NCBI GenBank assembly: GCA_037957365.1
Contig: JARHVA010000639.1
Location: 950,501 to 1,014,500, forward strand
DNA: 64,000 nt
Reading direction: 5' to 3'
From: Torreya grandis
Lineage: Eukaryota > Streptophyta > Pinopsida > Cupressales > Taxaceae
Under the pieces are notes generated by a model, which did no database searches, was not told where the DNA came from, and was given only the letters and a program-made list of their open reading frames with translations. Shown piece after piece: positions 1-13,200 of this stretch (position 1 is the first letter of the stretch; each line of letters starts with the position of its first letter). Made by a program: the position numbers and the translations under genes.

Positions 1-711
1 GTCTTCAATCTGTGTTACTAATACACAACAACTTTCCATCTTCATGTATTTGATAAATTATTTTATGGACAACATATTTTCTAGTTTCCCTTATTCTTAA
101 ACGGGTAGTAAAACTAGATTTGTACCACATTTATAAGAATTACATGTATTCTTTTCTCCATCATGAATTACTTTTTTTGTCATATTCCCATGGCCTTCCC
201 AACAACACATAACATGCATCCATTGGTATAACATCACACCATATTTCATCCTTGTAAGTTTTTCCTATATAAAACTTGATTAAGCACCTTTTATCTATTT
301 TAACTTAATTCCCTTTCTTAAACCATCAAATATGAAAAGGATAAGGGTGCTTTTCACATTGCAAATCTAGTTTTTCTACTATTTTTTAAAAACCCATATT
401 TTCACAATTATCACCATCTATAATTAATTTTCATAGATTACCTCCTGAAATGTACCTTGTTTGAAAAATATTTGATCACAACCATGAATCACTTCGGTCC
501 TTATTTATCACCTATTATTTCTATGGAGAAATCATTGTTCTCTTCATCAAGAGATTTTCTCCAATATCTACTACTGCAGCTTTAGTATTTTAATTTTATG
601 TCTCAGCCTTAATTAAATTCACTCTTGAGTGATCCTCTATTATCCTTTCTTGATCTTGGTAGTGAAGACACTCTAATTCTCTATGTCCTTATTCTCCACA
701 TCTGTAACATA
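1..711 (-). pseudogene. Ty3/gypsy gag-protease remnant
   Basis: Reading the minus strand, a decayed polyprotein enters at about 709 with a zinc knuckle of the CX2CX4HX4C type (C-Y-R-C-G-E-stop-G-H-R-E-L-E-C). Nucleic-acid-binding knuckles of this kind end gag proteins. About 250 bases further on is LIIDGDNC, which fits the aspartic protease active-site region of plant Ty3/gypsy elements (usually IDGGS or similar). Next come KDEIWCDVIPMDAC and YVLLGRPWEYD, a stretch conserved after the protease in plant gypsy polyproteins, and then KVIHDGEKNT. At least one in-frame stop lies in the knuckle and another after the protease motif, so it is dead. The frame leaves the window at base 1 and is cut at 711-720, exactly where the E0 repeat starts. 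The family is well supported; the lineage is not resolved. Confidence 0.8.
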
Positions 712-720
712 TATAAGACC

Positions 721-3441
721 TGGATAGGTTCAGTACTATCCAAATTAGATCAGAATCAACTAGTTATACTAACCTAGTTTGGGATGATTAACTTATGCAC
801 AATTGCCTAAATTGAGCATCTAAAAATGTATGTGTAGAATAAGAAGGATATTTAAAATAGTTAGTGAGGTTCATGTAGGTGTATAAAAACAAAACTAAAG
901 GATCAAACTTATAAGTTAGCATACAGGGGTTAGAGAATGAAGGTTATGATCATGTTTGTGCACACAAGTCATGTATGGTAAATTTATTTCAACCTTGTAC
1001 TTCTCATGTAATTAATACCATATTTTAGTATTTATAAATGTCCTAATTTTATTATAGTAATAAAATTGATAGAGTACATAAAATAATCAAATATTTATAG
1101 AGGCTAATAAGGAAGTTAAGAAATTTTGACAACTTGTCAGGTTTGACCTCTACTCCAAGCAAAGGATTGTAGGTTTCATCTTCCCCAAGAAACAAAATGA
1201 TCATATATCAATATATTGAAGAGTTTCAAATTACTAAATAGGAAATAAAATACTCATCATAATAAATAAAATGCAATAATTAGAGAGATCAAATATATTA
1301 GTAGGAGATAATCTAGATTCATCTCTAACAAGGGGGAATAGAAGCATTTAGTAAAAAAAGGAAAGAAATATGGAATATGTACACCTCCCTTATTCTCCCA
1401 TAGTCTCAAAAAAATAAAGTCTTGTACCTTATATCACCCATTAAAAATAAGAGATTCATAAAAATGAGTTGATTAAATAAAAGTTTGTTCCATGCACATT
1501 TGATAAGCAGTGGAATAAGGACATACAACTAAAGGAAAACCTAGAAAATGTAGAAGAAGGCAATCTAAAAGTAAAAAATAAACTCTTTTTTAACATTATT
1601 TCCTCCCTATACACATATTATTTAGATCTAAGTCCTAGTTAATAGGAAAATAAATTATAAAATTCAAATAAGGATTTTACTCGACCATTGAAGGAGGTTA
1701 GTCATTATTCCCCAAATCAATCCTTAGGACAATGTCTTATCTCTCCATCGACAAACAAGTGATTAAATATCAATAAATTGGGTGTTAAAATAAAGAGTGC
1801 TAGGAAATATAAAAATCTAATCATGGAATAAAATAAGGGAAGACCAGATCATAGGGAAATTTTAAATAGGAAAATTAGGAAATAAGTGGCAAATGGGAAC
1901 CAAAACACTTCAAATCTAAAGGGATCTACATGGTCAACTAAACTAAAAAATTAAAGATCATTATATGAAACCTTATAATATTAATATCCATATTCATTCC
2001 TTTAGTTATTTTTTAATCTTTTCTCTATAGTTAGACTGTAATTTTAAAGTATTTTGGATTCTTCCTTACTTCTTTCTACTTTTCATTTTTTGTTATATTG
2101 GCTGCGGATTTCTTATTGTGCCTTTGTTAGCACTAAACTACCTTGGACCTATTATTTTTTTCTTAATTTATGAATCTTTTACATTTACTTATTGTGGGTT
2201 TGGGTCCCTTCAAATAACCTATCTCGTTGTTGGTTCATATCTCTAGTCAAAAGCATTTTTCAATAATTTAAAAAAAATGTGAAAGTAAAAGGAAATATAT
2301 ACCTAAGTGTGTACAACAAACTTTGTCCTTGGTAGGAAGCTCCAATTATGTAGGTAAATCAATAAAAAAATGTGAAAAAGTATATATCAGTCAATTTCCA
2401 TAGATTGATTATTTGAAATATGGATTCAATTTTTTTAAAAATTAACTAGCAAAAAAGGAGTACACCTATGTGTCAGTGAAAACCATGTTGCCATTGTAAC
2501 TTGTTGGAGATGATGCTTCCTTTTTTAAGTATTACATAAAAGTGATTTATACTAAAACACTAGGATATTGGTTACTCTTGTTGAACCATGGATAAATTTT
2601 GATTCTTTTTTTAAGCACTTAGAGAGTTGGGGTGACTATGTACCAAATTTGTGTAACTATACAAGCCCTTGGGTTTGGAAGATAACATGCCCTAACACTC
2701 TTAAATGTGGGGATACTAAACAAAATAAATAATAATGAAATAAATGGGGAACCAAGTTATGGGTTCACTATAAACTTGAATAAACTAATGTAAATGGCTT
2801 ATAGTTTAAATACCTATGTACAAAAAATGCATGATCAAAAGAGAATGAATAGTGTTCGTGCCCCCATCATGATTTTATATTTGATTGTAAAGTTTAGATT
2901 AAGTTTTCTAAATTTCATTCCACATATAATAAAATTCATGATCACAAGATAATTAAAAATTTCATGCCCCTAGGGTGATTGCATATTTTATATGTGTGAA
3001 GTGGAATGACAACCATTTTTTCTTCAACTTGTAAAATGTGTTGGTGTGTATGTTCATGAAATAGTATCATGCATTATGAATATGAAAGTTTGTATATGTG
3101 AATGAGTCAGTATCATACCCTCTAAATTTGTACCAAATAAAATAAAATGCTATGCATCTATATGCTAAATTCAATACCATGTATCTCAAATGTATGTGTA
3201 TTTGGAATCCTATATATCCTATTCATGTAAATAAGTGTGCATGAATATGTATCGAATGATATATAAAGTGAGTGAATATGCGATGCAATACATTTTATAA
3301 CCTTAAAAATATTGATATCAATCAAGATACTTATTCTTAACAAATATAAATAGGCTTAAAAATGTGCTCTTACCTTGTACTAGGTCTGTCTCCTCATATT
3401 CTTACTTTTATGGCTTATTATTTAGGTCTAATATCTTCTCA
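721..3441. repeat. E0 left copy of a 2.7 kb direct repeat (possible LTR)
   Basis: This block aligns along its whole length with 42113-44902 in the same orientation. Both start TGGATAGG and continue with a short inverted repeat (GGATAG then CTATCC), and both end in TAATATCTT followed by TCA or TCCA. TG at the start and CA at the end suit an LTR, and the intervening sequence would then be the element. No primer-binding site or polypurine tract is convincing, and the flanking five bases (AGACC on the left, CATGT on the right) do not match. An old segmental duplication is therefore also possible. I see no coding in it. Confidence 0.6.
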
Positions 3442-3660
3442 AAAATTCTAATTGCTTCACTCTTAATTTTAGTAATCTAGAAAGTTCTTGAATATAACAG
3501 TCTTCATATGCATATTGATCTTATTCTTTTCATTCTATTCATTGTTCATAAAAACACATAATCTTGTTAGACTTTTTCAATGAAACCTACAATTTATAAC
3601 TCTCTTCAAAGGACTTAGACCTCAAATTTCATCTCCTTTTGTATAAACATGGTATTTTTC
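3442..3660. other. Unassigned AT-rich sequence
   Basis: This lies between the end of the E0 left copy and the point where homology to the E1 LTR begins. No frame, repeat or signal was recognised. It may be E0 internal sequence or a damaged start of the E1 LTR. Confidence 0.4.
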
Positions 3661-4182
3661 TCATACATATTTGCTTGTATGAAAAGGGATAGAAGTAACA
3701 TGAAAATAAACTACTATAATGAGGTGATAAACAAGAAATATCTCCACTACACTACCATATAAATGCAATAATAAAACATGACTCACAACACTAGTCTCAA
3801 AAACTTGAATTTCTCTAGCATAGGTATTTCAAACATGGAGGTGATATGAATTGAAATACTCAAGGTGAGTGAACCAGAGGTCAAATTGTAAACACTAAGG
3901 CTAATCCTTACACTTAAAGATAGACAAATGCACTTGAATACACTTCATGCGACTGTTAGAGTGGAAAATACTTGCATCAAACATGGAAGAGCTGAGAGAA
4001 ATCAAGGATAAATATTAATCACTTGACATTCCACTATACACCACTTCACACACTTAGATAAGATAGCATGTGAACTCAAAACTAGATTGAAAATATTTAT
4101 TTAAAAGGTAAAATAAAATATCAAACCAATAGGGCTTTACCATACAAGGTGTAGATTTATTTATAAAATCCAAAATGGCTTG

Positions 4183-4191
4183 CATTTATAG
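4183..4191 (-). promoter_or_regulatory. E1 LTR TATA box
   Basis: The minus strand reads CTATAAATG, preceded upstream by a CT-rich run (4199-4213 region). The same arrangement occurs at the matching place in the E2 and E4 LTRs, where the TATA boxes read CTATAAGA and GTTATAAGTATG. In the second E1 LTR the box is damaged (around 10911-10920). It would set transcription toward lower coordinates. Confidence 0.5.
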
Positions 4192-4820
4192 AGCATGTAA
4201 GAGGAGAGAGAAGTGGAACTCAAGGGTCGCAAGAAAAAGTGTAAAGGTGTGATAACCAATTAAATTTTATGAGAATGGAGTGTTAAATAGACCATGAATA
4301 TATTCTTGGACAAGTATCCATATGAATCATGAAAAATTTCTCAAAGTAGTGAAGAGACCCTCCAATTGCCTTCTTGAAACTGCGTTCATGACGAAGCATC
4401 CGTTGAGCACTAAAAACTAGAATAATAAGACTTGACACATATTGAATATATTAGGGGGGTTGGAAAAAAGGTGTGATATTAATCATATGTTTCCCTAATT
4501 TATATTCTTTTTCATGACACTTGCATTCACTGCCTACAACCACTCATTAGTCTTATGGGCCTAGACCTTCACACTTATCATCAAAGTGACCTTAATTTTC
4601 TCAACAAAATTATTAGAATAGGTGTTAGGACACCTGATCCAAGTTTATTTTCCATATTTTTCATGAATTAGACCTTTAAAATATACAAAAACAATCTTCT
4701 CATCTTCTCACTAGGTAGTCACTTACTCTTTTCACTGTCTGTCCAAGACTACCTAAAATAAACTATGGAGTAAAGGTAATTTTGAGCTTGAATAAGGGTA
4801 TATGTGTGAATATGGAAATA

Positions 4821-5068
4821 AAATAAGTTCCTCTTGCCTCATCTAATGTTTCTCATCTATGAATTCCATTTTTCACTTGAAAAATAATCAAAAACTTGTA
4901 AAAAATCATATTTTTAGCTTGTCCATACAAGTATGGTTTAGACCAAATAAGTGCCTCTTCCCTCATCTAATGTTTCTCATCTATGAATTCCATTCTGCAC
5001 CTACAAAATAATAAAAAAATTGTAAAAAATCATATTTTTAGCTTGTTCATACAAGTATAGTATAGACC
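4821..5068. repeat. 124-bp tandem duplication in E1 3' LTR
   Basis: Bases 4821-4944 and 4945-5068 are near-identical neighbours. Both run from AAATAAGT through a block containing CTCATCTAATG and AATTCCATT to AGACC. The other E1 LTR has a single copy near 13005-13135, so the duplication arose after the two LTRs separated. Confidence 0.8.
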
Positions 5069-7835
5069 AAATAGGTTTCATGGATAATGAGAAAGTCCAA
5101 AAGTAAAAAACACTTTCTTGACCAAATAACCCCCTTTGAATGCATTCCCACTTATTTCTTTCCAATTAGGTTTGTATAAGGGTTTTGAGAGGGTTTATAG
5201 TGCCTTGGATTGTTCATAAAATATGGACCTTAAAACTCCAAATAAATCCCACTAAGTTTGATCTAGAGACCCCCTTCAGCCATCCCTAATTCCTTGGGTC
5301 ATCATGCCATCCCTATGTACATGTGTGAGCATAATAAGTTAGCCTCTCGATCTTTTCTATGCAATATGAGTACCCTTGAGAGAGATTCAGGTCAAAATGA
5401 CCAATTTGGGGTTATTATCTACAAAATGATAGGTTTAACATGTCTTAAACTTTCCCTAAAATGTTCTTAAAGTTCTTAGGATGGTCATATAGTCTTCTAT
5501 ACAATTTTAGGCCCTTGTAAGGTTTAGACCTAGTCTAGGCCTAACAGGCTTGACTGTGTGTAACTGAGTATATCACCCACTTGTAGGTTTTTAAGGTAGG
5601 AAAATGCCTCTTAAATATTTATTAATCTTTATATAAATCTCAAAAATCATCTCACAATGTTCCTTTACTTTTTATCTCATCCTTCCATCATGGATACAAA
5701 GGTCTACATACTAGCTTGCAATTAGAGTGCCCTTTGTCTAAAACAGGACATAGGGCATCTCTCTTATTTTTATGGATGAAATGAAAGCATACGGGGATTA
5801 CCTAGTTCATAACCATACTTTATGTAAATTCCAAAATCCATATCATTATCCAATAGTCTTCAACATCAAAAAATATAAATACTATCTTTTATACCTTGTA
5901 TGCAATATTCTAACTATACTAAGTTTGAGGTTTAGTACTATAGGTTAGGGTCCCTACATCTTGAGAAAACCTATATATGTATCATTAAAACTATAAAAAA
6001 ATTTCCCACTATTTACATCCATAACACACTCCTACATGTTTCTAAACTATAGTTATCCATGAGCTAGTACTAGCTTGCACTCAGACTGTAGGTTCACTTC
6101 AAGGGAAACAATGGGTTCCTATAGAGGATTATTAATGTTTGGGGTATATATTACATCTCATTAAATCCATCTAAGTTCATTGGGATCATCTTAATCCATA
6201 CCTATATTCATCATCTGGAGATCATCCTTCCTTGTTTATGTTAGTCTACTATTTGTATGATTGTGTCACTTGTAGGTGACCATTAGGGAAGAAAAGAAGA
6301 TTCATGTAGGTGTCAATTGGGTTTGAACACTGTATTTCAAACCTAAGTTATTATTGAGTTAATTAATAACTTTACTAACTCAAGTAATGAATCTCATACT
6401 CTCATATCTTAACCTCCAATGCATCAAAAGTTTGCAAGTCATAGGCATCTTTGAGCTTAAAACACTGTGTATCATTGAATGCCTATAGTAAACACTTGAC
6501 TAACTTGGGAATCACTCAATATTCCTTCTTGATTTGACCACTTAACCTCATTATAATAATTCAATTATAATCTTAGGCCACTATCATGAACAACTAGATC
6601 CACTCAATCCTCAAGAAACTTCACCAACAGAGCTTAAAAAGTGATGCATGATCCCTTACTCAAAGAAATAAAGGTAAATGTTCCCTTTGAGCAACTTTCT
6701 CATCTTTGAACCTATATACATTATTTTGGGGATTATTATAACTATTATATTAACTTTTAATGACTTGAGAATCAAATCTAAGTCTTGATATTGAATATCA
6801 CTTGTGCCTTGGGTGTTGAATGACCTTCCCTATTCTGTACATGATCGCATATGACTGTATACTATGGAGTTTTGATCCATTTCTACCTATGGTCTTGAGA
6901 AAATCACTTTAAAACAACCTAAAAATATTTAAATTCCAATATACCATGGATAAATTGAATTAACATGTTTAAATAAGAGAAAACCAAGGGTGTACGACCT
7001 TTGATATGAAGACATTTACACAAAGACAACTCTGCAACTGTGGAAACATACCCTATTAACCATTGTATGCACTTCCAACACAAGGAGATTGATTATACTT
7101 GAATATTCATATCCAAATGTGAAAAATAACTTGAAAACCATATGAGGATGAATAACATTCCATAAAAGAATGATTTCAACACTTGGAAACATCATACATG
7201 CAAACATAAGAGGAAACCTAGAAGTGTTGGGAATGCACTATCAACTAAGAGTCACTATAATTTTTAGAGATGGTTCATGAGGTATAGTACATAAATATGA
7301 AATATATTTCCATGTAATTGATTCTACTAAGGACTATTTTAATCCCTCAAATTCATTCTTCTCAAATCTACCCCTCTAATCTGTACCAACATAAAACCTG
7401 ATGACTTATTTGACCTTGCATGAGAGAGTGATGGAGAAATTAAATATGTTTTTGTCATTTTTGGAGTTTTTAATGAAATATGAATGTTTAAATGAGTTTT
7501 GGGGAGATTAAGGGATACTAAAAAAGCTTCCACACATGCTAGGAATGTTGTACAGTTTGTACAAGTTTAAAAACTCCCTCTTTTTGTAGTCATCTCCTTG
7601 TTTTCCATGTGGAACCTACAATTATAAGTTACAAAACTACCTATCTGACCAAATATAACATTTTATATGTTGAATGACATTTCAATAGACTTGTTCCCTT
7701 GAGGAAACCATACAATTTCATTAAATGACCCAAAATGTGACCTTAGAATGACATATGACAAAATATACAAATGTGACAAGGGTGAAAACATAATGTTTGA
7801 CCTTTTTAAGACCATGGTATACCTTTTAGTCAACA

Positions 7836-8059
7836 TTTTGGTGATTTCCTAGGGGTGGCAAGCTAACTTTGCCAAATATTAGTAGCCTTCTCTTATCCAC
7901 TGGGCTTTGGAGTCACCTATACATTGTATTGACACTTAATTGCCTTTGAAACCACACCAATATTGAAACAAACACACAATACAACACACCAAAGAAAAAC
8001 AAAAACTTGTGTTATCAAGAGCACTTAGGGAAAGAACCAAATAACTCAAACAAACTAAA
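7836..8059 (-). promoter_or_regulatory. E1 polypurine-tract region and 3' untranslated segment
   Basis: Next to the 3' LTR the minus strand reads CACCCCTAGGAAATCACCAA, then AA and the LTR start TGTTGAC. This position is where second-strand synthesis would be primed, although the tract is not purely purine. The remaining 200 bases up to the decayed frame resemble the matching parts of E2 (20059-20316) and E4 (55965-56270). They share a block around the phrase AGTAGCC and another around CACTTAGGGAA. Confidence 0.5.
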
Positions 8060-10040
8060 TTATGCACAAATTAACCTGATTGGAACTCTTCCTCTTGGAT
8101 CAAAGGAGAAGCCAAAAACATCTCTTGCTCCATGAAGTGAAGGAATACATGAATCATGCTTCCATTTAAACTTTTCCATTTGTATATCTAACTCCTTCAT
8201 GATGTTTACCAATATCCTTGGCATGATCCTTAATGCAACAGTGATATATGCAAACATATCACCTATAAAGGATTTCTTCTTGCATTTCAATAGCCTCAAT
8301 CTTCTCATGGTACTCCTCAACTGTAACCTCCAATAGTGTTTCAACAAAACATAATTCCTTAACTTCCATGGTACTTTGAGAGAGAGCATATTTCTCACCA
8401 ACTTCAAGTTCCTCAAGATCATCAAGTAACTTTTTATAGTCCACCAAATCTTGGTCATTATCCTCCATGGAGACATTTTTATCTACCTTCTTATGCACTT
8501 GGTCGTCAACTTTGAAAAGTTTTTCAAGTTCTTGGAAAAGCCTCATATGTTGTTTCAAATCATCCTTTCTCTCTTTCTCTTTGAGAACCACCACCTATTC
8601 AACCTTATCTTCTTGGTCCTTGAGCACTTGATCAACTTCAAATCTGACTACAACCTCAAAAATTTGGTATGGAATAAGATCTTATTTTGAGAGTACACTA
8701 CCAAGAGGTAAGGCAACTTTAAGAGTGTTTTCTAATTGACCAACATGGTGTGTAGCATTTTGAAGGTCTTCAAACTCATCACATATGTCATTGAACCTTT
8801 GTCACATGTCATCTTGTATCATGGAGTGAACAACAACTTCTTGTTCAATCGTATTTTGAGATTCAAGTTTTTGATCATGCCCATGAACATCAACCAACCC
8901 AATAAATATATAATCCTTCTCAAGCACCTCTTCTTTCATTCCTTGACTATATTCCTTGTAGATATCTAAAACATAACCTTTAACATATTCTCCTTCACTC
9001 AATAAGATTGAATTGTACTTGTCTTCACCAAGGGGAGTCTCTATGGTGATCTCTACATCATAGATGCTCATGTCATCATCTTGATCAGTTGTAGCATGAT
9101 CTTGATCTTCTTCACTTGCCTCCTATAAGATAGGTTGTCCTTCAAGAAGGGATGAGGTTTAAAGTTAATGGTTAGGCTCATGATTTAGATAAGGAGTATG
9201 AGGTGTGATGGAGGGATCATTAATGGGTTTTAGAATAGGGGCTTCTTGAATGAACTCATGGGGAGATGACAAGTTAGGTTGGTGAATAGGAGACATACCT
9301 TCAACAAAAGTTTCATTCGGCTCATAGCCTTCTTGATTCTCTTCAATAGATATAGGCTCATTTTAAAACTCTTAGTTTTACCACATTATTAGTCTATCTA
9401 TTGAGAATTGGATATAAATTTTTGCCAAGTAAAACTACTCATTGATATCATATTAGTTTTTCTCTTCAACTTCATTCCACACATCCATAAAAGTTTGAAC
9501 TAAACCTCTCAACCACTCCATGGGATGGTTAGGGAGCACATCAAACTTTTCATCCCATGTTATCATCTCTTCTTCATTATCTATAAAACTTGGCATGAAT
9601 GCCAATAAGGATTTGGCATGAAATTGGATTGAAGCAGGAGGGGGTAATAGTAGAGATTGTGGCCAGCTTCAAAATTTTTAATTATTTACCTAGCTTGAGC
9701 CTATATGAATTCATATTTTTTTTAAATATCTTTATTTACAATCAATGGGATCATATGATTCTTCATGACAAGACTAATAAGAATAAAGTTGAGATGGATA
9801 TGGAGATACTTCTTGGCATTCTTATTGATAGGATTTTTCATATACTTAGTCATAGATATGTCCAAGAGCATCATGTTCATATGAAGGAGGAATAGGGTGA
9901 TCATAGAGCTATCATGGCTCATGTAACTAAAAAAAACCTTGGTAGGGCTATTTAGGGGTATAACATGGGTCATAACAAGGTTGATAGGGAGGTGCACAAT
10001 ATGATTTCTCAACATAACCATCCATATCAACTTCATGAGT
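8060..10040 (-). pseudogene. E1 internal acidic frame, unknown function, decayed
   Basis: The minus strand carries a long, stop-broken frame. From its start side it shows a Tyr/Pro/Cys-rich part (CAPPYQPCYDPCY near 10000). Next is a strongly acidic part, with open stretches at 9071-8802 (starting MSIYDVEITIETPLGED) and 8594-8259 (Glu/Lys/Leu-rich, coiled-coil-like, with LEELEVGEKYALS). After a frameshift near 8260 the C-terminus ends GFSFDPRGRV. The E2 frames have a similar PYQPC motif at the start and a similar FDPR end, so these are distant relatives. No zinc knuckle, protease, reverse transcriptase or integrase motif is present. I do not recognise the protein. It might be a diverged gag or a captured host frame; neither is shown. 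Confidence 0.55.
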
Positions 10041-10203
10041 TAAATAAAGAATAAATCTTGATCAAACTTTTCAATAATAGATACCTAGGTTGCTTACAAC
10101 TAGATGATTTCATTTAGAGTCACCATTGGTGCTTGCTTGAATGATTCTAAAATATGATAAGAGGAAGGACCCACCAACAATCCTTACACTCTTTTGGACC
10201 TTG

Positions 10204-10221
10204 GTCCTATCAGGTGTGCCA
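10204..10221 (-). promoter_or_regulatory. Candidate E1 primer-binding site
   Basis: Seven bases inside the 5' LTR, the minus strand reads TGGCACACCTGATAGGAC. Starting with TGG, it could pair with the CCA end of a tRNA. The identical 18 bases occur at the matching place in E2 (33579-33596). I could not assign the tRNA. Confidence 0.45.
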
Positions 10222-10228
10222 TAATTAT

Positions 10229-13200
10229 TGTCACCAAATATTACACCCTAGAGATGGATGTTCAAGCCTAATCTAAGATTTGGGCAACATTGGATTACCT
10301 CTAAGCCTGTGGGTTGCCTATATAATAGGTAAACCTCTAGGTTTAAGGGTTAGCTCCCTATATTTCTCTTTGCTTGCTTATCACCTACACTATTTTATTG
10401 ATTAGATGAAAAGGGATAGAAGTAACATGAAAATAAAATACTCTAATGAGGTGATAAACTAGAGAAATCTCCACTAGACTACCATATAATTTCACTAATA
10501 AAACATGAATCACAACACTAGTCTCAAAATCGTGAATTGCTCTAACATTAGTATCTCAAATATAGAGGTGATATGCATTTAACTACTCAAGGTAAGTGAA
10601 CTAGAGGTCAGATCGTAGACACTAAGACTACTCATTACACTTAAAAATAGAAAAATACACTTGAATACACTTCATGTGACCTGTTATAGTGGAGACTACT
10701 TGTATCAAACATGAAAGAGTTGAGAGAAAGAAAAGATAAATACTAATCACTTGACATTTCACTAAACACCACTTCACACACTTAGAAAAGATAGCTTGTG
10801 AACTCAAAACTAGATTTAAAATATTTATTTCAAAGGAAAAATAAAGTATCAAACCAATAGGGCTTTGCCAGACTAGGTGTGGATTTCTTTACAAAAACCA
10901 AAATGGCTTGCACTTACAAAGCATGTGAGAGGAGAGAGAAGAAGTGGAACTCAAGGGTCATAAGAACAAGTGTCAAGTATGATAATTAGTTACATTATAG
11001 GAGAATGGAGTGTAAAATAGACCATGAATATATTCCTAGATAACTATCCATATGAATCATTAAAAACTCCTCAAACTTGTGTAGAGACCCTCCAACTGCC
11101 TTCTTGAAACTGCCTTCATGATGAGGCATCTCTTGACCACTCAAAACTTGACTATGAAGACTTGACACATACACAATATATTATGTGGTTGGAAACAAGG
11201 TGTGATAGTCATTATATGTTTATTTGATTGATAGTATTATTCATAACATGATGTGAGTCTTGACCTTTAGACCATCATCAGTACCCAAAATATTCTTCCT
11301 TTAACATTGGTACTTTATTCATTTAAATAATCTCATGAAATTATGTTATTTGTACACTACATGAACATCTTATAATTATATTGACCACATGGAAATACAT
11401 AAGGAGGATATATACAATTATTACCAACCTAGTTAGATCTAAAAAATCAAACTATACTAGCTGCACCTAACTGGGTAGTGTCAAATGATCAGAACACACA
11501 GTTAAGGCCATAAGGCCATACTAGGCTAGTAGACAACTCAAGGCTTGTAGCCTTTTTTTTATTGAGTTTTCCTTATATTTTACACTATACCCCTTATGTT
11601 ATAGAATAAGGAATTGATATGAGTACCAATTAAGGATCTTGTCAACATATGTGAGAATGGGGTATGGTTCCTTTATATAGATTTATCCTACTATGGACTG
11701 TGACAGGCCTAATTAGGCCTCCAAGTGCTTTGTTTAGGAGGGTATAAAGAGGATGAGGTGAATTCCAGGGTTAATATTAACCAAACTAGTCTTAAATGAC
11801 ATAATAATACTATTAAATGAGAAATATAGCCACTCTTTATTCAAATCATGACAAAAGACCTCTATCTCAGTCCTCTCAAGTCTACAAGGGCTAAAATATG
11901 GAAAATGATTAGAAAGTGGTCTTAACATTTGATTCAGACCCTAAAATTTTGAACATAGTCCTACCCATATATAAAAATTATATTAGAAAGAATTACGATT
12001 TTCCATCATACCATTTTTGAGAACAGTGAAGCCCTAGTTTGGGCCTAGTAGACCTTCAAATGAATTCATAGGGTGAACTAGGAGGAGTTAAGACTAAAAA
12101 TAAATTGAATTGGTCTTATTTTCATCCCTTATAACTATCTGATCACTCAAATTAATGGATGGACCCTCTAACCCTCTACTGTCAACTTTTAACCTGTTGT
12201 CCCTATTTCCTGTAGTCACAGTCTTGAGTGAAAACTAGCAAAAAATCAATTTTTAATCTCTTAAATGATCCATATTCTCATTTTAAATCTAAAACACAAT
12301 ATTACATTTGTATATGGTGAAATAATCACCCACCACAACCAAAAATATTAACTTAGACACCTAAATCTCCATTTTAGACCTCTACAACAAACTCCAAAAT
12401 TGGAGTTAACCGCTTTCCAAACCAAACAAGATGCTAACTACCCTAGATCACGTCCAAAAAACTTGATATCACATAAAATATTATATTTAAAGCTATCTTG
12501 GATGAAAATCTCATTCAATCTTGGCCTTAATACAAATTTTTGGCATTATTATGAGCTTATTGAACACTTATTCAAATTTGGACAAATTTGAATGAGTGTT
12601 TTGGAGGGAAACGCTATAACCACACCTAAGTCACCTAAGACATTAAATGAGTATGAAAAACATGCACATATAAACATATTGATGCTCTTACATCATAACA
12701 CTTACATTCACTGCCTGCAGTCACTCATTGGTCTTCTAGGCCAAGATCTTCACACTTGTCATTAAGGTGACCTTCAGTGGCTCAATAAAATTAGTGGAAG
12801 ATGTGTTAGGACACCTATTAAAATTATGTTTTCCATCTACGACATGAATTAGACCTTAAAAATATACAAAAAGAAAACTTCTCATTTTCTCACTAGGTAG
12901 CCACTTTCTCTTTTCATTGTCTATCCAAGACTGCCTGAAATGAGTTGTATAGTAGAGGTAATTTTGAGATTAACTAAGGGAAGAGGTGAGCATAGGTATT
13001 TATAATAAGTCCCTCTTGATCTCATCTAATGGTTCTCATCTACCAATTCCATTTTGTACCTATAAAATAATCAAAAACTTATATAAAAAAATTATTTTTA
13101 GCTTATTTGTACCAGTAAGTTACAAACCAAATGGGTGACATGGAGCTTGAGAGAGTCCTCCACAAGTCCAAAACACTTTCCTAACTAATTTAACCCTTTT

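Larger units (their letters stand above)
3661..7835 (-). repeat. E1 3' LTR (truncated)
   Basis: On the minus strand the LTR begins TGTTGAC at 7835, directly after a C/A-rich tract that could serve as polypurine tract. It matches the E1 5' LTR from about 3676 onward. It lacks a 1.45 kb segment found at about 11230-12680 in the other LTR, and it has a private 124-bp tandem duplication. A TATA box is at 4183-4191. It encodes nothing. U3 is very long because the TATA box lies near the low-coordinate end. Confidence 0.7.

Noticed and set aside
9599..10036. Plus-strand 98-codon and minus-strand 104-codon frames in E1
   Set aside because: Out-of-frame readings of the decayed E1 frame, with hydrophobic low-complexity content.
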